Under the pieces are notes generated by a model, which was given only the letters and a program-made list of their open reading frames with translations, did not search any database and was not told the DNA's origin. A stretch of DNA of 9,638 nucleotides from Calditrichia bacterium (lineage in GTDB: Bacteria; Calditrichota; Calditrichia; RBG-13-44-9), in NCBI GenBank assembly GCA_026991005.1, contig JALXCH010000657.1, positions 195 through 9,832 on the forward strand. Reading direction: 5' to 3'. Made by a program: the position numbers and the translations under genes. Positions 1 to 8,395 of the stretch are shown in pieces (the first letter of the stretch is position 1; the number at the start of each line of letters is the position of its first letter).

Positions 1-1
1 T

Positions 2-256
2 AACAATCCCGGTGGTTTGATGCGCACCAAAGACAGCCTGTTTGCCATCAGCGGGAACTCGGGCGATCCCATCATTAGCACGGCGGGCGAAGGAATTAAC
101 GCCACCATCGTTTCCGGCGCGGTGGAACAGAGCAACGTGGATCTGGCCGAGGAATTCACCAAAATGATTATTGCCCAGCGGGGCTTCCAGGCCAACGCCC
201 GGATCATTACCACCAGCGACGACCTGCTGGCCGAAGTAACCAATCTGAAACGGTAA
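2..256 (+). CDS. flgE: Flagellar hook protein FlgE, C-terminal fragment
   Basis: The frame is open from base 2 and ends at TAA 254-256, so only about 84 C-terminal residues are present and the gene starts left of the window. FlgE polymerises into the extracellular hook, the universal joint between rod and filament. The visible part carries the hallmark end of the hook/rod axial family: a GxI..G.VEQSNVDLAEEFTKMI segment, then AQRGFQANARIITTSDDLL and a terminal NLKR. The NPGGL stretch at the very start also fits the FlgE C-terminal region. Related axial proteins (FlgG, FlgF) share the SNVD..EM..MI.AQR pattern, but the ITTSDDLL.E..NLKR ending is most like FlgE. A strong terminator follows directly, so this is the last gene of its transcript. 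The family call is near certain; FlgE rather than a paralogue is very likely. Confidence 0.93.
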   Translation, partial: NNPGGLMRTKDSLFAISGNSGDPIISTAGEGINATIVSGAVEQSNVDLAEEFTKMIIAQRGFQANARIITTSDDLLAEVTNLKR

Positions 257-280
257 TTCTTCCGGTTACTTCACATAGAT

Positions 281-317
281 GGAGGCGGTTCTCCCGGGGA
301 ACCGCCTCTGATTTTTT
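281..317 (+). terminator. Intrinsic terminator of flgE
   Basis: A perfect 10-bp GC-rich stem pairs 282-291 (GAGGCGGTTC) with 299-308 (GAACCGCCTC). The 7-nt loop TCCCGGG can itself partly pair. Six T residues follow at 312-317. It lies 25 bases after the flgE stop codon and is the clearest intrinsic terminator in the window. Confidence 0.95.
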
Positions 318-484
318 ATACGGTCTGATATTTAACGAGACACACCTGCCAAAATTTGTTTTCCTGGAATAGTTTATGAATACGGAGTTGTCGGGGAACG
401 GCAAATAATGGTTGGAGCCAATTTCATTCTGTCCCTTCGGGACGTATAAATGTTGTGTTGTACATTCCATTCCCACAAATCGAA
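318..484. other. Non-coding AT-rich spacer with one small hairpin
   Basis: No reading frame here has codon use or a ribosome-binding site worth defending. The one visible structure is a hairpin at 431-443, GTCCC-TTC-GGGAC, flanked by weaker outer complementarity (CATT at 425-428 against AATG at 449-452). It resembles the short GTCCC..GGGAC hairpin repeats scattered through many FCB-group genomes. With a single copy in view that likeness is only suggestive. Confidence 0.4.
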
Positions 485-922
485 GAGGCTGTGTAAAAAT
501 GGAAATCAGAAGAATATTTAATCAATAACATGCATATTGTAATTTCCCATATTTATGTAAAACTATGGCAGTAAAGGACGTAGAATTATTTTTATTTCTT
601 ACTGAATTTAGTTTTTTTCTACGGACTCTATGACTCCATCATTAAGTCAACAACACAGGAATATTTTTGTATCTTTGTATTTTCACAAACCCTAAAATTC
701 AAGGAAAATCATTATCAATTTGCACCGTTTTTATTATAGCCACGAGCTTCAGCTCGTGGAACACTGAATCTTCCTTCTAAAATTAGGCTTTAGCCTAAAA
801 TTGGGCTAAAGCCCAATTTTTAGTGTGGATTTAGGTTCCCCGAGCTGGAAGCTCGGGGCTATATTTTACTTTGAATGACAACGAATAAATATTCCCTCGA
901 CATTGCATTCTTACACAGCCTC
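485..922. mobile_element. Possible non-autonomous element (MITE-like) or IS relic
   Basis: GAGGCTGTGTAAAAATG at 485-501 is matched in inverted orientation at 906-922 (reverse complement GAGGCTGTGTAAGAATG), 16 of 17 positions. The two ends bound 438 bases with no credible coding sequence. GGCTGTGT-type ends are of the kind found at transposon termini, so this could be a miniature inverted-repeat element or an internally deleted insertion sequence. No target-site duplication is visible outside the repeats, which weakens the case. A REPIN-like element lies inside it. Confidence 0.4.
735..863. repeat. REPIN-like pair of inverted REP hairpins
   Basis: Four hairpins are arranged symmetrically. The outer left is CCACGAGCT-tc-AGCTCGTGG (740-759). 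The inner left is TTAGGCT-tt-AGCCTAA (783-798). The inner right is ATTGGGCT-aa-AGCCCAAT (800-817, extendable through flanking A/T). The outer right is CCCCGAGCT-gga-AGCTCGGGG (838-858). The right half is the reverse complement of the left half with scattered substitutions, including the tatagcc ends (735-741 and 857-863). Two REP units head to head are the architecture of REPINs, which are mobilised in trans by RAYT (Y1, IS200-like) transposases. No RAYT gene lies in the window. Paired substitutions keep each stem intact, which points to selection on or recent spread of the folded form. Confidence 0.85.
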
Positions 923-1005
923 GTTTTAGAAATGGACATCCGGTTTACCGAGCATACGTTACATAGCCGTTTCACTCACCTCACCAGACTTTCCGCATTT
1001 CCTTT

Positions 1006-2616
1006 TTACCGGCTGGACATGTTCTTCCCTCGCAGCATCCAGCCCTTTGCCAGCCACAGGGCAATGGGAGAGATGATGGCAATGAGGGCGTAGATGAACC
1101 ACATTTTACCCGTTCGTAAAGGTAAACCGCTCTCCGGTTTGGGAATAAAATGAGCCACGAAATAGCCGGAATAGAAGGAGGTTAGCAGTTTCGTAAGGAA
1201 CCAGGGGAACTGCCCAATGCCCATGTAGGCTCCGGTTTTACCGGGAGGGGCAATTTCGGCAATCCATTGCAGGAAGCGCGGCTGCCACATGGCCTCGCCG
1301 ATGGACATGATGATGATGTACAGCACAAAAAGAAGAGCGTGGGGACCCAGCGCCAGTAAAAATGTGGGGGCAGCCATCACAAAGGTTCCCAGAATCATCA
1401 TCCGGTACACATTTGCCCGGGCGGTAAGTCCCGCAATGATGGGGGTAATTACAAAGATGATGATGGGATTGAGGTTGGCGAGAATCTCGAAATTACGGCT
1501 AACCCAGGTGCCCACAAATGCGCGGTCCAGATAGTAGGGGATGGTGAGCCAGTTGTGGGCAAAGAGGGTCTGTACCGGAATCAGGATGAAAATAAAGAAG
1601 ACGAAACGTGCATCCCGGAAGGGGTGTTCCGGACGTTTGCGCAGGAATTCGTACACGGCGGCACTGGCAGCAAAGGCAAAGGCCAGGGAAGCTACCAACA
1701 CCGAGAGATGAATCTTGCCGGTAATGCTCATCAACAGCACCACCAGCATGACCAGTGCCAGCAGGGTCAGGCCAGCCAGCGGCCAGTTGTTGATGTGCCG
1801 TTTCTCCCGCGGTTTTTCCTCTTCTTTTTCCGCTTCAGGAAGTTTCCCTTCCTTCCGCAGGATTTCTTCCGTTTCCCGTTTTACCCGCTCCACCGCCTGC
1901 TTATCCACCCGCCGGGTAATGATAACCGCCGTGAGGAGTAGAGAAATCACCGTAATTCCCGTTAATACCCAGAAAACCGCCGTTAAACCGTTGGGCGGGA
2001 ATTGTTTTTCGAAATGGTGACGCGTGACGGTGGAGATGGGTCCAAAGAGAAACGCTCCCAGGTTCATTAAAGCGTAAATCACCGCGTAACCCATCGCCGC
2101 GGTCTGGGGATTGGTATAGCGCTTCACACCGGCGTACGCTGCGGGCTGGTACAATCCGTAGGCCGCTACCATCAAGAACAATCCCGTAATCATGATGAAA
2201 AACATGGGAGATGCCACGCCACTCCCCAGAGGAACGGTTCCCGAAAAGGAAACCAGCGCCCTTCCCACGGCCATGGTGCCAAATGCCAGCAGCAGGGAAC
2301 GCCGTACTCCCAGTTTGTCCGTCACTCCCCCTAACAGCAGCATGGCAAAGGTAATGCCGCCGGTTACTCCGCCGTACACCCAGCCTGCGTAAAGGTCGTT
2401 TAATCCCACATTCTCCGAACAATATTTACCCAGAATGGTGAGGATGCCAAAATAAACCAGCCCTTCCAGAATATAGGGCACGTTAATTCCCCACAGTGCC
2501 CGGGGTGCTTTCACAAAGGCAACAAATGTTTCTCCCAATTCCCGAAACGCATCGCGAATAACCTGACCGAAAGTTTTTGCTTCCACCTCCGGCTGTTCCG
2601 TATGTTGCGTCATCAT
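1006..2616 (-). CDS. MFS transporter, divergent POT/PTR2-like
   Basis: A 536-residue polytopic inner-membrane protein with well over ten hydrophobic segments in two bundles. They are joined by a long charged cytoplasmic loop (about residues 234-276, rich in K, E and R). The MFS motif A is present as GGVTDKLGVRR (96-106) after TM2. Residues EGLVYFG (51-57) align with the ERFSYYG end of the first-helix motif of proton-coupled oligopeptide transporters. The late segment around SIGEAMWQPRFLQWIAEIAP (438-457) recalls the POT GEAL..P region. The ExxER proton-coupling motif is not intact, so the substrate and coupling ion are unknown. The start has two tandem ATGs (2616 and 2613), with AGGAG at 2622-2626 placed 5 or 8 nt upstream. 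It lies 79 nt downstream of purA on the same strand and could share its transcript. MFS membership is firm; POT affinity is moderate. Confidence 0.85.
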   Translation of the reverse strand: MMTQHTEQPEVEAKTFGQVIRDAFRELGETFVAFVKAPRALWGINVPYILEGLVYFGILTILGKYCSENVGLNDLYAGWVYGGVTGGITFAMLLLGGVTDKLGVRRSLLLAFGTMAVGRALVSFSGTVPLGSGVASPMFFIMITGLFLMVAAYGLYQPAAYAGVKRYTNPQTAAMGYAVIYALMNLGAFLFGPISTVTRHHFEKQFPPNGLTAVFWVLTGITVISLLLTAVIITRRVDKQAVERVKRETEEILRKEGKLPEAEKEEEKPREKRHINNWPLAGLTLLALVMLVVLLMSITGKIHLSVLVASLAFAFAASAAVYEFLRKRPEHPFRDARFVFFIFILIPVQTLFAHNWLTIPYYLDRAFVGTWVSRNFEILANLNPIIIFVITPIIAGLTARANVYRMMILGTFVMAAPTFLLALGPHALLFVLYIIIMSIGEAMWQPRFLQWIAEIAPPGKTGAYMGIGQFPWFLTKLLTSFYSGYFVAHFIPKPESGLPLRTGKMWFIYALIAIISPIALWLAKGWMLRGKNMSSR

Positions 2617-2695
2617 TCGTTCTCCTGATTATTCCCCAAACCGTATTTGAAATATAATCTCTGGTGAATGCAGGATTTTTTGCTTCACCTGTTTT

Positions 2696-4016
<1,321 letters not shown>

Positions 4017-4017
<1 letters not shown>

Positions 4018-4045
4018 CACTACAGATTGAATTGCAAGATGTCAA
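4017..4045 (-). promoter_or_regulatory. Candidate purA promoter (weak -10)
   Basis: A consensus -35 hexamer TTGACA is read on the - strand at 4045-4040. At a 17-bp spacing the -10 would be TAGTGA (4022-4017), which matches TATAAT poorly. Transcription from here would begin inside the hairpin's first arm and so escape it. This is tentative: only the -35 element is convincing. Confidence 0.3.
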
Positions 4046-4064
4046 ATCAACGTTTTGCTTCACG

Positions 4065-4090
4065 AAAAAGGATTTGTTTTTTTACAAATC
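4065..4090 (-). terminator. Weak terminator-like hairpin after the STAS gene
   Basis: On the - strand GATTTGT (4090-4084), a six-A loop and ACAAATC (4077-4071) form a 7-bp AT-rich stem. C and then five Ts (4069-4065) follow. It lies 52 nt after the STAS stop codon. The stem is weak, so termination is likely partial, which may explain a second, stronger hairpin further on. Confidence 0.5.
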
Positions 4091-4142
4091 TCAACAACTT
4101 TCAACAAGATTATATTGAACAGGATACTGTACTTTTTTCTCC

Positions 4143-4478
4143 TTAAAAACTCTGCACAGCTGCTTCTACGGTTTCAAACGTTTCCAGGATGGTGTTCAGG
4201 CGCGTCATTACCAGCAGATTATCTACCTTCGGGCTCACCCGTGCCAGCTTCAGTGCACCACCGTTGGTCTTGTATGTTGTCAGGGCACGAATCAAAATCC
4301 CCAGACCGCTGCTGTTGATGCGTTCCACTTCGTGTAAATCCAGCACCAGCTTTAGCGCCCCTTCGTCCAGCAGGCGGTTAAGGGTTTCGTTAAGGGCAAC
4401 CGCCTCGGGACCGCCCATCAGACTCCCCGCCAGGCGCAACACCGTCACTTCACCAATTTTTTTCTCTTCAATCTCCAT
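4143..4478 (-). CDS. STAS-domain protein, anti-sigma factor antagonist-like
   Basis: A 111-residue single-domain protein spanning one STAS fold. Such proteins (SpoIIAA/RsbV type) bind anti-sigma kinases or other partners and are switched by phosphorylation of a conserved serine. Visible features are a beta-rich N-terminus (GEVTVLRLAGSL, 9-20), the central strand LKLVLDLHEVE (42-52) and the loop INSSGLGILI (54-63). Ser57 matches the phosphorylated serine; the Asp usually before the serine pair is Asn55. No transmembrane segment is present, so this is not the C-terminal part of a SulP transporter. The ribosome-binding site is poor, and the gene starts 51 nt after secF, which suggests co-transcription with secDF. 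No partner kinase (RsbW/SpoIIAB) or phosphatase is in the window, so the pathway is unknown. The domain call is firm; the regulatory role is inferred. Confidence 0.9.
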   Translation of the reverse strand: MEIEEKKIGEVTVLRLAGSLMGGPEAVALNETLNRLLDEGALKLVLDLHEVERINSSGLGILIRALTTYKTNGGALKLARVSPKVDNLLVMTRLNTILETFETVEAAVQSF

Positions 4479-4529
4479 AAACGTACTCGAATTTCCCGTT
4501 AAGGAAACAGTTGCAACCGCCAGAGCCCT

Positions 4530-5471
4530 TTATTTTTTCCGGCGACGCGATTTCCCCACTTTACGTGCTTCCCATTCCACCAAAATCGGAGAGGCAATGT
4601 AAACAGAAGAGTAAGTACCAATGATAATGCCCACCAACAAAGCAAAGGAGAAATCTTTAATCACCTCGCCACCAAAAAAGAACAACACCAGCACTACAAT
4701 TAACGTGGTACCAGAGGTAATGATGGTACGACTTAAAGTTTCGTTGATGCTGCGGTTAATCACGGTAGCGAAATCGAAACTGCGGCGTTTTAAAGCACGC
4801 AGGTTTTCACGAATTCGGTCGTACACCACGATGGTATCGTTCAGGGAGTAACCCACAATGGTGAGTAGAGCAGCCACAATGGCGATGGAGATTTCCTTAT
4901 TTAACACAGAAAAAATTCCCACTGTAATAAGCACGTCATGAATCAAAGCGACCACAGCTCCTACCCCAAAGCGGAATTCAAACCGCCACATGATGTAAAT
5001 GAGAATGAAGATGATGGCCCAGAAGATAGCCATAATGGCAGCGGTGACCAGTTCCTTCCCGACTTTGGGACCAACGGTTTCTTTACGCATTTCAATCACA
5101 TTGTATTCGGGGAACTCCTGCGAAAGGCGTTCAATCAACTGATTCATCAACTGATCGGTATTTTCGGTAACATCGCTACGGACGGCAATTTCCTGGCCGG
5201 TACCGTAATGCTTTATTTCGGAATTTCCCAGCCCGAATTCATCGAACACTTTTCGCACCCGACCGATATCCACCAAAACAGGTTTAGCGGGATCGGCTTT
5301 ATCCTCGAATTTGATTTCCATAAACGTACCACCGCGGAAGTCCACACTGTAACGGGGACCTCCGTGTAGAATCAGCGAAACGATGGAAATCAGTATCAGA
5401 AGTCCTGATATGGTTAACGCAATTCTGCGGGATTTCATAAAGTTCACATTCGGATTTCGAAGGAAACGCAT
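4530..5471 (-). CDS. secF: Protein translocase subunit SecF
   Basis: SecF is an inner-membrane partner of SecD that uses the proton gradient to help pull exported proteins out of the SecYEG channel. The 313 residues match the usual length. After a short cytoplasmic tail come TM1 (about 16-35) and a periplasmic domain that begins with VDFRGGT (43-49). ETVGPKVG (131-138) leads into TM2. Four more helices follow, with the diagnostic VGYSLNDTIVVYDRIREN (206-223). A basic RRRKK tail ends the protein. The ATG at 5471 has AGGAG (5487-5483) 11 nt upstream, a long but workable spacing. It lies 36 nt after secD, consistent with one operon and with separate (not fused) SecD and SecF. Intact, with no unusual features. 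Confidence 0.98.
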   Translation of the reverse strand: MRFLRNPNVNFMKSRRIALTISGLLILISIVSLILHGGPRYSVDFRGGTFMEIKFEDKADPAKPVLVDIGRVRKVFDEFGLGNSEIKHYGTGQEIAVRSDVTENTDQLMNQLIERLSQEFPEYNVIEMRKETVGPKVGKELVTAAIMAIFWAIIFILIYIMWRFEFRFGVGAVVALIHDVLITVGIFSVLNKEISIAIVAALLTIVGYSLNDTIVVYDRIRENLRALKRRSFDFATVINRSINETLSRTIITSGTTLIVVLVLFFFGGEVIKDFSFALLVGIIIGTYSSVYIASPILVEWEARKVGKSRRRKK

Positions 5472-5507
5472 CGCTATCTATTCTCCTATTTTAAAAATTG
5501 ACACCTT

Positions 5508-7415
5508 CTAAATGCTCATTTTTTTCAGAATCTTCCGTTCCAGCAAAAAATCGAAAATGGTACGGGTGACAAAAATGGCCGTGAACATACTGGCTACAAT
5601 ACCAATCATCAGGGTTAAAGCAAATCCTTTAATAGGACCGAAACCAAAGTTATAGAGCACCACACCGGCAATCAGGGTGGTGACGTTGGCATCCAGAATG
5701 GTAATAAACGCCCGCCCGTACCCGGTTTCGATGGAGGACCAGACGGTTTTTCCTTTATCCAGTTCCTCGCGGATGCGTTCGAAAATCAGTACATTGGCAT
5801 CCACCGCCATACCGATGGTTAAAATAATTCCCGCAATACCGGGCAGGGTAAGGGTAGCGTGGAAGTAGGACATGACGCCCAGGACGATGATGATGTTCAG
5901 CACCAGCGCAATGTCTGCCACAAAACCGGAGAATTTGTAATACACAATCATGAACAGCGCTACCAGTAGGAGTCCCAGAATGGCGGATCTGGTTCCCTTG
6001 GCAATGGAATCCCGTCCCAGGGAAGGTCCCACGGTGCGTTCTTCCAGAATTTTCACCGGTGCTGGCAGGGCACCTGCTTTCAGCACAATGGCCAGGTCTT
6101 TGGCTTCTTCCATGGTGGAAAGACCGGTAATGCGGGCACGGCCATCACGAATTTTCGCCTGAATGGTGGGAGCAGAATGAACTTTTCGGTCTAATACAAT
6201 GGCTAGCCGTTTACCCAGATTGGCGCCGGTGACCCGGGAAAAAATCCGCGCTCCTTCGTCGTTGAAGGTGAGGGAGACTTCGAATTTTCCGAAGCTGTTG
6301 GGATCGTACCCCGATCCGGGTTGGGGATAGGCATCCACAATGGTTTCGCCGGTGAGGGCAGGTTGTTTATCCACCAGATATACGGAATAATACTCTCCCG
6401 AAGGATCCAGTTTCCCCCATAGGAATTCCGCATCACCCGCCTCTTCTTTAATAATTTTCTGGATTTCGGGATCCTCCAGTATGCGTTTCAGCCGTTCGGC
6501 ATTCTCGCGCGGTACCAGTAATCGCTGGGGATCGTTGGGATGAATAAAGAAAAGATTTTCTTTGAATAAGCGTTCCCGAGCCAGTTCGGCGGAATCTTTT
6601 TGGGCAGTATCCTGCACCGCCGTTGTCTCCTGCGCCACCGTATCTTCGCTGCCAAACAACTCCTCGGGACGCACGACGGAAGTATCCGTTGGTTCTTCGG
6701 TTTTGCTGGTATCTTCTTCCGTAGCGACACCCAGCTTTTTCTTAATGTATTCGTTGATTTTGGCTGCCACGTTCTGGGTAATTTGCTGATCTTTTAACAG
6801 CCGGAATTCCAGCAACGCCGTTTTACCCAGCAACTGGCGCACCCGGGCAGGATCGGTAATTCCCGCCAGCTCGACGATAATGCGGTTGGTTCCCACCTTT
6901 TGAATGGTGGGTTCAGCGACACCGAATTCATCCACACGATTGCGGATAATTTCCAGCGAACGATTGATGGCTTCCTCAGCCTGTTTGCGCAGGTAAGCCA
7001 GAATCTCGTCGCGATTGCGGCGGGTTTTGCTTCCAAAATACCGCGCCAGGTCGGCACCCTGCTCTTCCAGCTTCTGAGCAAACACCGTAATGAAATCCAC
7101 ATCCTCTTTTGCAGCAATTTTATGCGCTTCTTCCCAGGCTTTTTCGAAACGCTCATCCTTGTTTTTAGCCAGCGCCTTTACCAGAGCATCCACGTCCACT
7201 TCCATGATGACGTGCATTCCACCCTGCAGATCCAGCCCTAATTTAATGGAATTGTTTAACAGCTTTTCGTAAGCCTTGGGATCTTCAATTTTCAGACGCT
7301 CTTTATCTGTCTTGCTTAACAGGTAGTTGAATTTGATGGTAGGATAAAGCAGGTAAAGAAAAAGAATGACTAAAAAAAGCGTGATCCCTAAACGGACCGT
7401 GTTATTTCGACGCAT
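5508..7415 (-). CDS. secD: Protein translocase subunit SecD
   Basis: SecD works with SecF and SecYEG at the inner membrane in late steps of protein export. The 635 residues are in the normal range for stand-alone SecD. They show TM1 (10-26), the GLDLQGG motif (60-66), a large periplasmic region with NRVDEFGVAEPTIQKVG (159-175), GPSLG (463-467), and five membrane segments from about 475 to 625. The signature VDANVLIFERIREE (538-551) is intact. An unusual low-complexity insert rich in T, E, D and S lies in the periplasmic part (about 231-278). The ATG at 7415 has GGAGG (7431-7427) 11 nt upstream. A strong promoter lies about 75 nt upstream, and secF follows 36 nt downstream. No yajC lies before it, though yajC often precedes secD; the upstream side is non-coding. 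Confidence 0.98.
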   Translation of the reverse strand: MRRNNTVRLGITLFLVILFLYLLYPTIKFNYLLSKTDKERLKIEDPKAYEKLLNNSIKLGLDLQGGMHVIMEVDVDALVKALAKNKDERFEKAWEEAHKIAAKEDVDFITVFAQKLEEQGADLARYFGSKTRRNRDEILAYLRKQAEEAINRSLEIIRNRVDEFGVAEPTIQKVGTNRIIVELAGITDPARVRQLLGKTALLEFRLLKDQQITQNVAAKINEYIKKKLGVATEEDTSKTEEPTDTSVVRPEELFGSEDTVAQETTAVQDTAQKDSAELARERLFKENLFFIHPNDPQRLLVPRENAERLKRILEDPEIQKIIKEEAGDAEFLWGKLDPSGEYYSVYLVDKQPALTGETIVDAYPQPGSGYDPNSFGKFEVSLTFNDEGARIFSRVTGANLGKRLAIVLDRKVHSAPTIQAKIRDGRARITGLSTMEEAKDLAIVLKAGALPAPVKILEERTVGPSLGRDSIAKGTRSAILGLLLVALFMIVYYKFSGFVADIALVLNIIIVLGVMSYFHATLTLPGIAGIILTIGMAVDANVLIFERIREELDKGKTVWSSIETGYGRAFITILDANVTTLIAGVVLYNFGFGPIKGFALTLMIGIVASMFTAIFVTRTIFDFLLERKILKKMSI

Positions 7416-7446
7416 TCGAAAATGAACCTCCGTACTTTATCAACAT

Positions 7447-7466
7447 TTTTTACACATTTTTACACA
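7447..7466. repeat. Exact 10-bp tandem duplication in the secD leader
   Basis: TTTTTACACA occurs twice back to back (7447-7456, 7457-7466), inside the region expected to be the secD 5' untranslated leader. Each copy contains TTTTACACA, which fits the relaxed DnaA-box consensus TTWTNCACA. Two boxes alone do not make an origin, and no dnaA or dnaN lies nearby. Confidence 0.6.
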
Positions 7467-7489
7467 AATACCCAAATTAACAAGCGAAA

Positions 7490-7518
7490 AATATACTGGA
7501 ATCGGTTAAGGAAGTCAA
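7490..7518 (-). promoter_or_regulatory. Promoter of the secD-secF-STAS operon
   Basis: On the - strand TTGACT (7518-7513) is separated by exactly 17 bp from TATATT (7495-7490), a near-consensus sigma70-type promoter. The expected start near 7483 gives a leader of about 67 nt before the secD ATG. The motif is unlike the Bacteroidota -33/-7 promoter, which helps with taxonomy. Confidence 0.8.
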
Positions 7519-8395
7519 TTGGAAAATATTTTACAATTTGTTCACCAGAGGTGCTTGATTTTGCTAAAATCTGGTGTTCTTGTGATGGGTTGTCCGGTCA
7601 CGGAACGAATATGAGCGTTTTTAAGGAAGTCGCAGCCATGCGGAAAAAAAAGGGGTGATTCTTCACAAAGGGACACTGGTAGATTCAGCTGTTGAGGAAG
7701 TCCTCCGTTGTGCTTTATTTTAAAGTGAGAGGAAAGAGAATTCCCGGCAGGATAACGATGCTCTGTTTTTCCAGAAGGGTGAGTATATTCATTCTGGTTG
7801 GAGAAGTTTTGCACTGATATTGAATTAGAAGATTACTCGGGTGAAATACGTCCGGAAGATTAAAAATAGGGGAATTAAGACAAAACAATATCTCTTAAAA
7901 CCAAAAACATGATTTTTTTGAATAAGCAGAGCTATTCAACCCATTTTCCCAATTGGTAAAACGAAGTGAGTAAAATCTTTTTAAAAATCACCCCAATAGT
8001 AAGTAAAATATTGTTTGAAAATCTTTTTAATTATTTTTAAAGTAAATCACATGATATTATTGTTTAATCATTAATATTGCGAATCCATATTAGCTTTATG
8101 GATGTAATTGAAAGAAGCAGTTCAGTGTTGCAAAATATTTCAAAAAAGAACGCAATTAGAGTTGATTTTCAAAAAATGGTTGATTTTAAATCAGATAAAC
8201 AAAATGTAAAATAAAAAGAGAATCTTTGCAAATACCATATTACCAGATTTCAATAAGTAAAAATGTTCAAATACTTCATAAGTGTTTTCGTTAGAATTCA
8301 GGAGTAAACCGAGAAATCATCATCCTGGAAGTTTAGTAAAAATTAAACCCTAAACCCAAAAATATTAAATGAACTAATTATTAAGAGGCAACATT
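7519..8395. other. Long non-coding AT-rich region between secD and the methyltransferase
   Basis: About 880 bases without a defensible gene. The part to about 7870 is a little richer in GC than the rest. Short open frames there begin with GTG or lack ribosome-binding sites and have no recognisable motif. An 11-bp word, TTAAGGAAGTC, at 7506-7516 (over the secD -35 region) recurs at 7621-7631. From about 7870 to 8395 the sequence is extremely A/T-rich. It shows minor repeats such as GTTGATTTT twice near 8160-8190 and ATCCAT/ATGGAT around 8083-8103. I find no convincing promoter for the methyltransferase and no RNA gene I can name. Confidence 0.6.

Noticed and set aside
207..476. 89-codon open frame on the - strand over the flgE end and terminator
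   Set aside because: It runs antisense through flgE and the terminator hairpin, has no family motif and no ribosome-binding site.
660..680. Bacteroidota-type -7 motif TATCTTTG
   Set aside because: No matching -33 TTG element at the right distance, no gene downstream on that strand, and the other promoters here are sigma70-like.
7447..7466. Replication origin at the secD leader
   Set aside because: Only two box-like sites, with no dnaA/dnaN neighbourhood; kept only as a low-interest regulatory idea.
7600..7645. SRP RNA-like words (GGAAGTCGCAGCC) in the secD upstream region
   Set aside because: The conserved SRP core and its pairing partners are not present in order, so the likeness is superficial.
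7422..7658. 78-codon open frame on the + strand
   Set aside because: It covers the secD leader and promoter in antisense, and its composition looks non-coding.
7727..7765. RNase P RNA-like start (GAGGAAAG)
   Set aside because: The following conserved core is absent, as is the expected 3' ACAGAA region.
7542..7814. 90-codon open frame on the - strand upstream of secD
   Set aside because: It begins with GTG, lacks a ribosome-binding site and has no recognisable motif; its downstream end reaches towards the secD promoter region.
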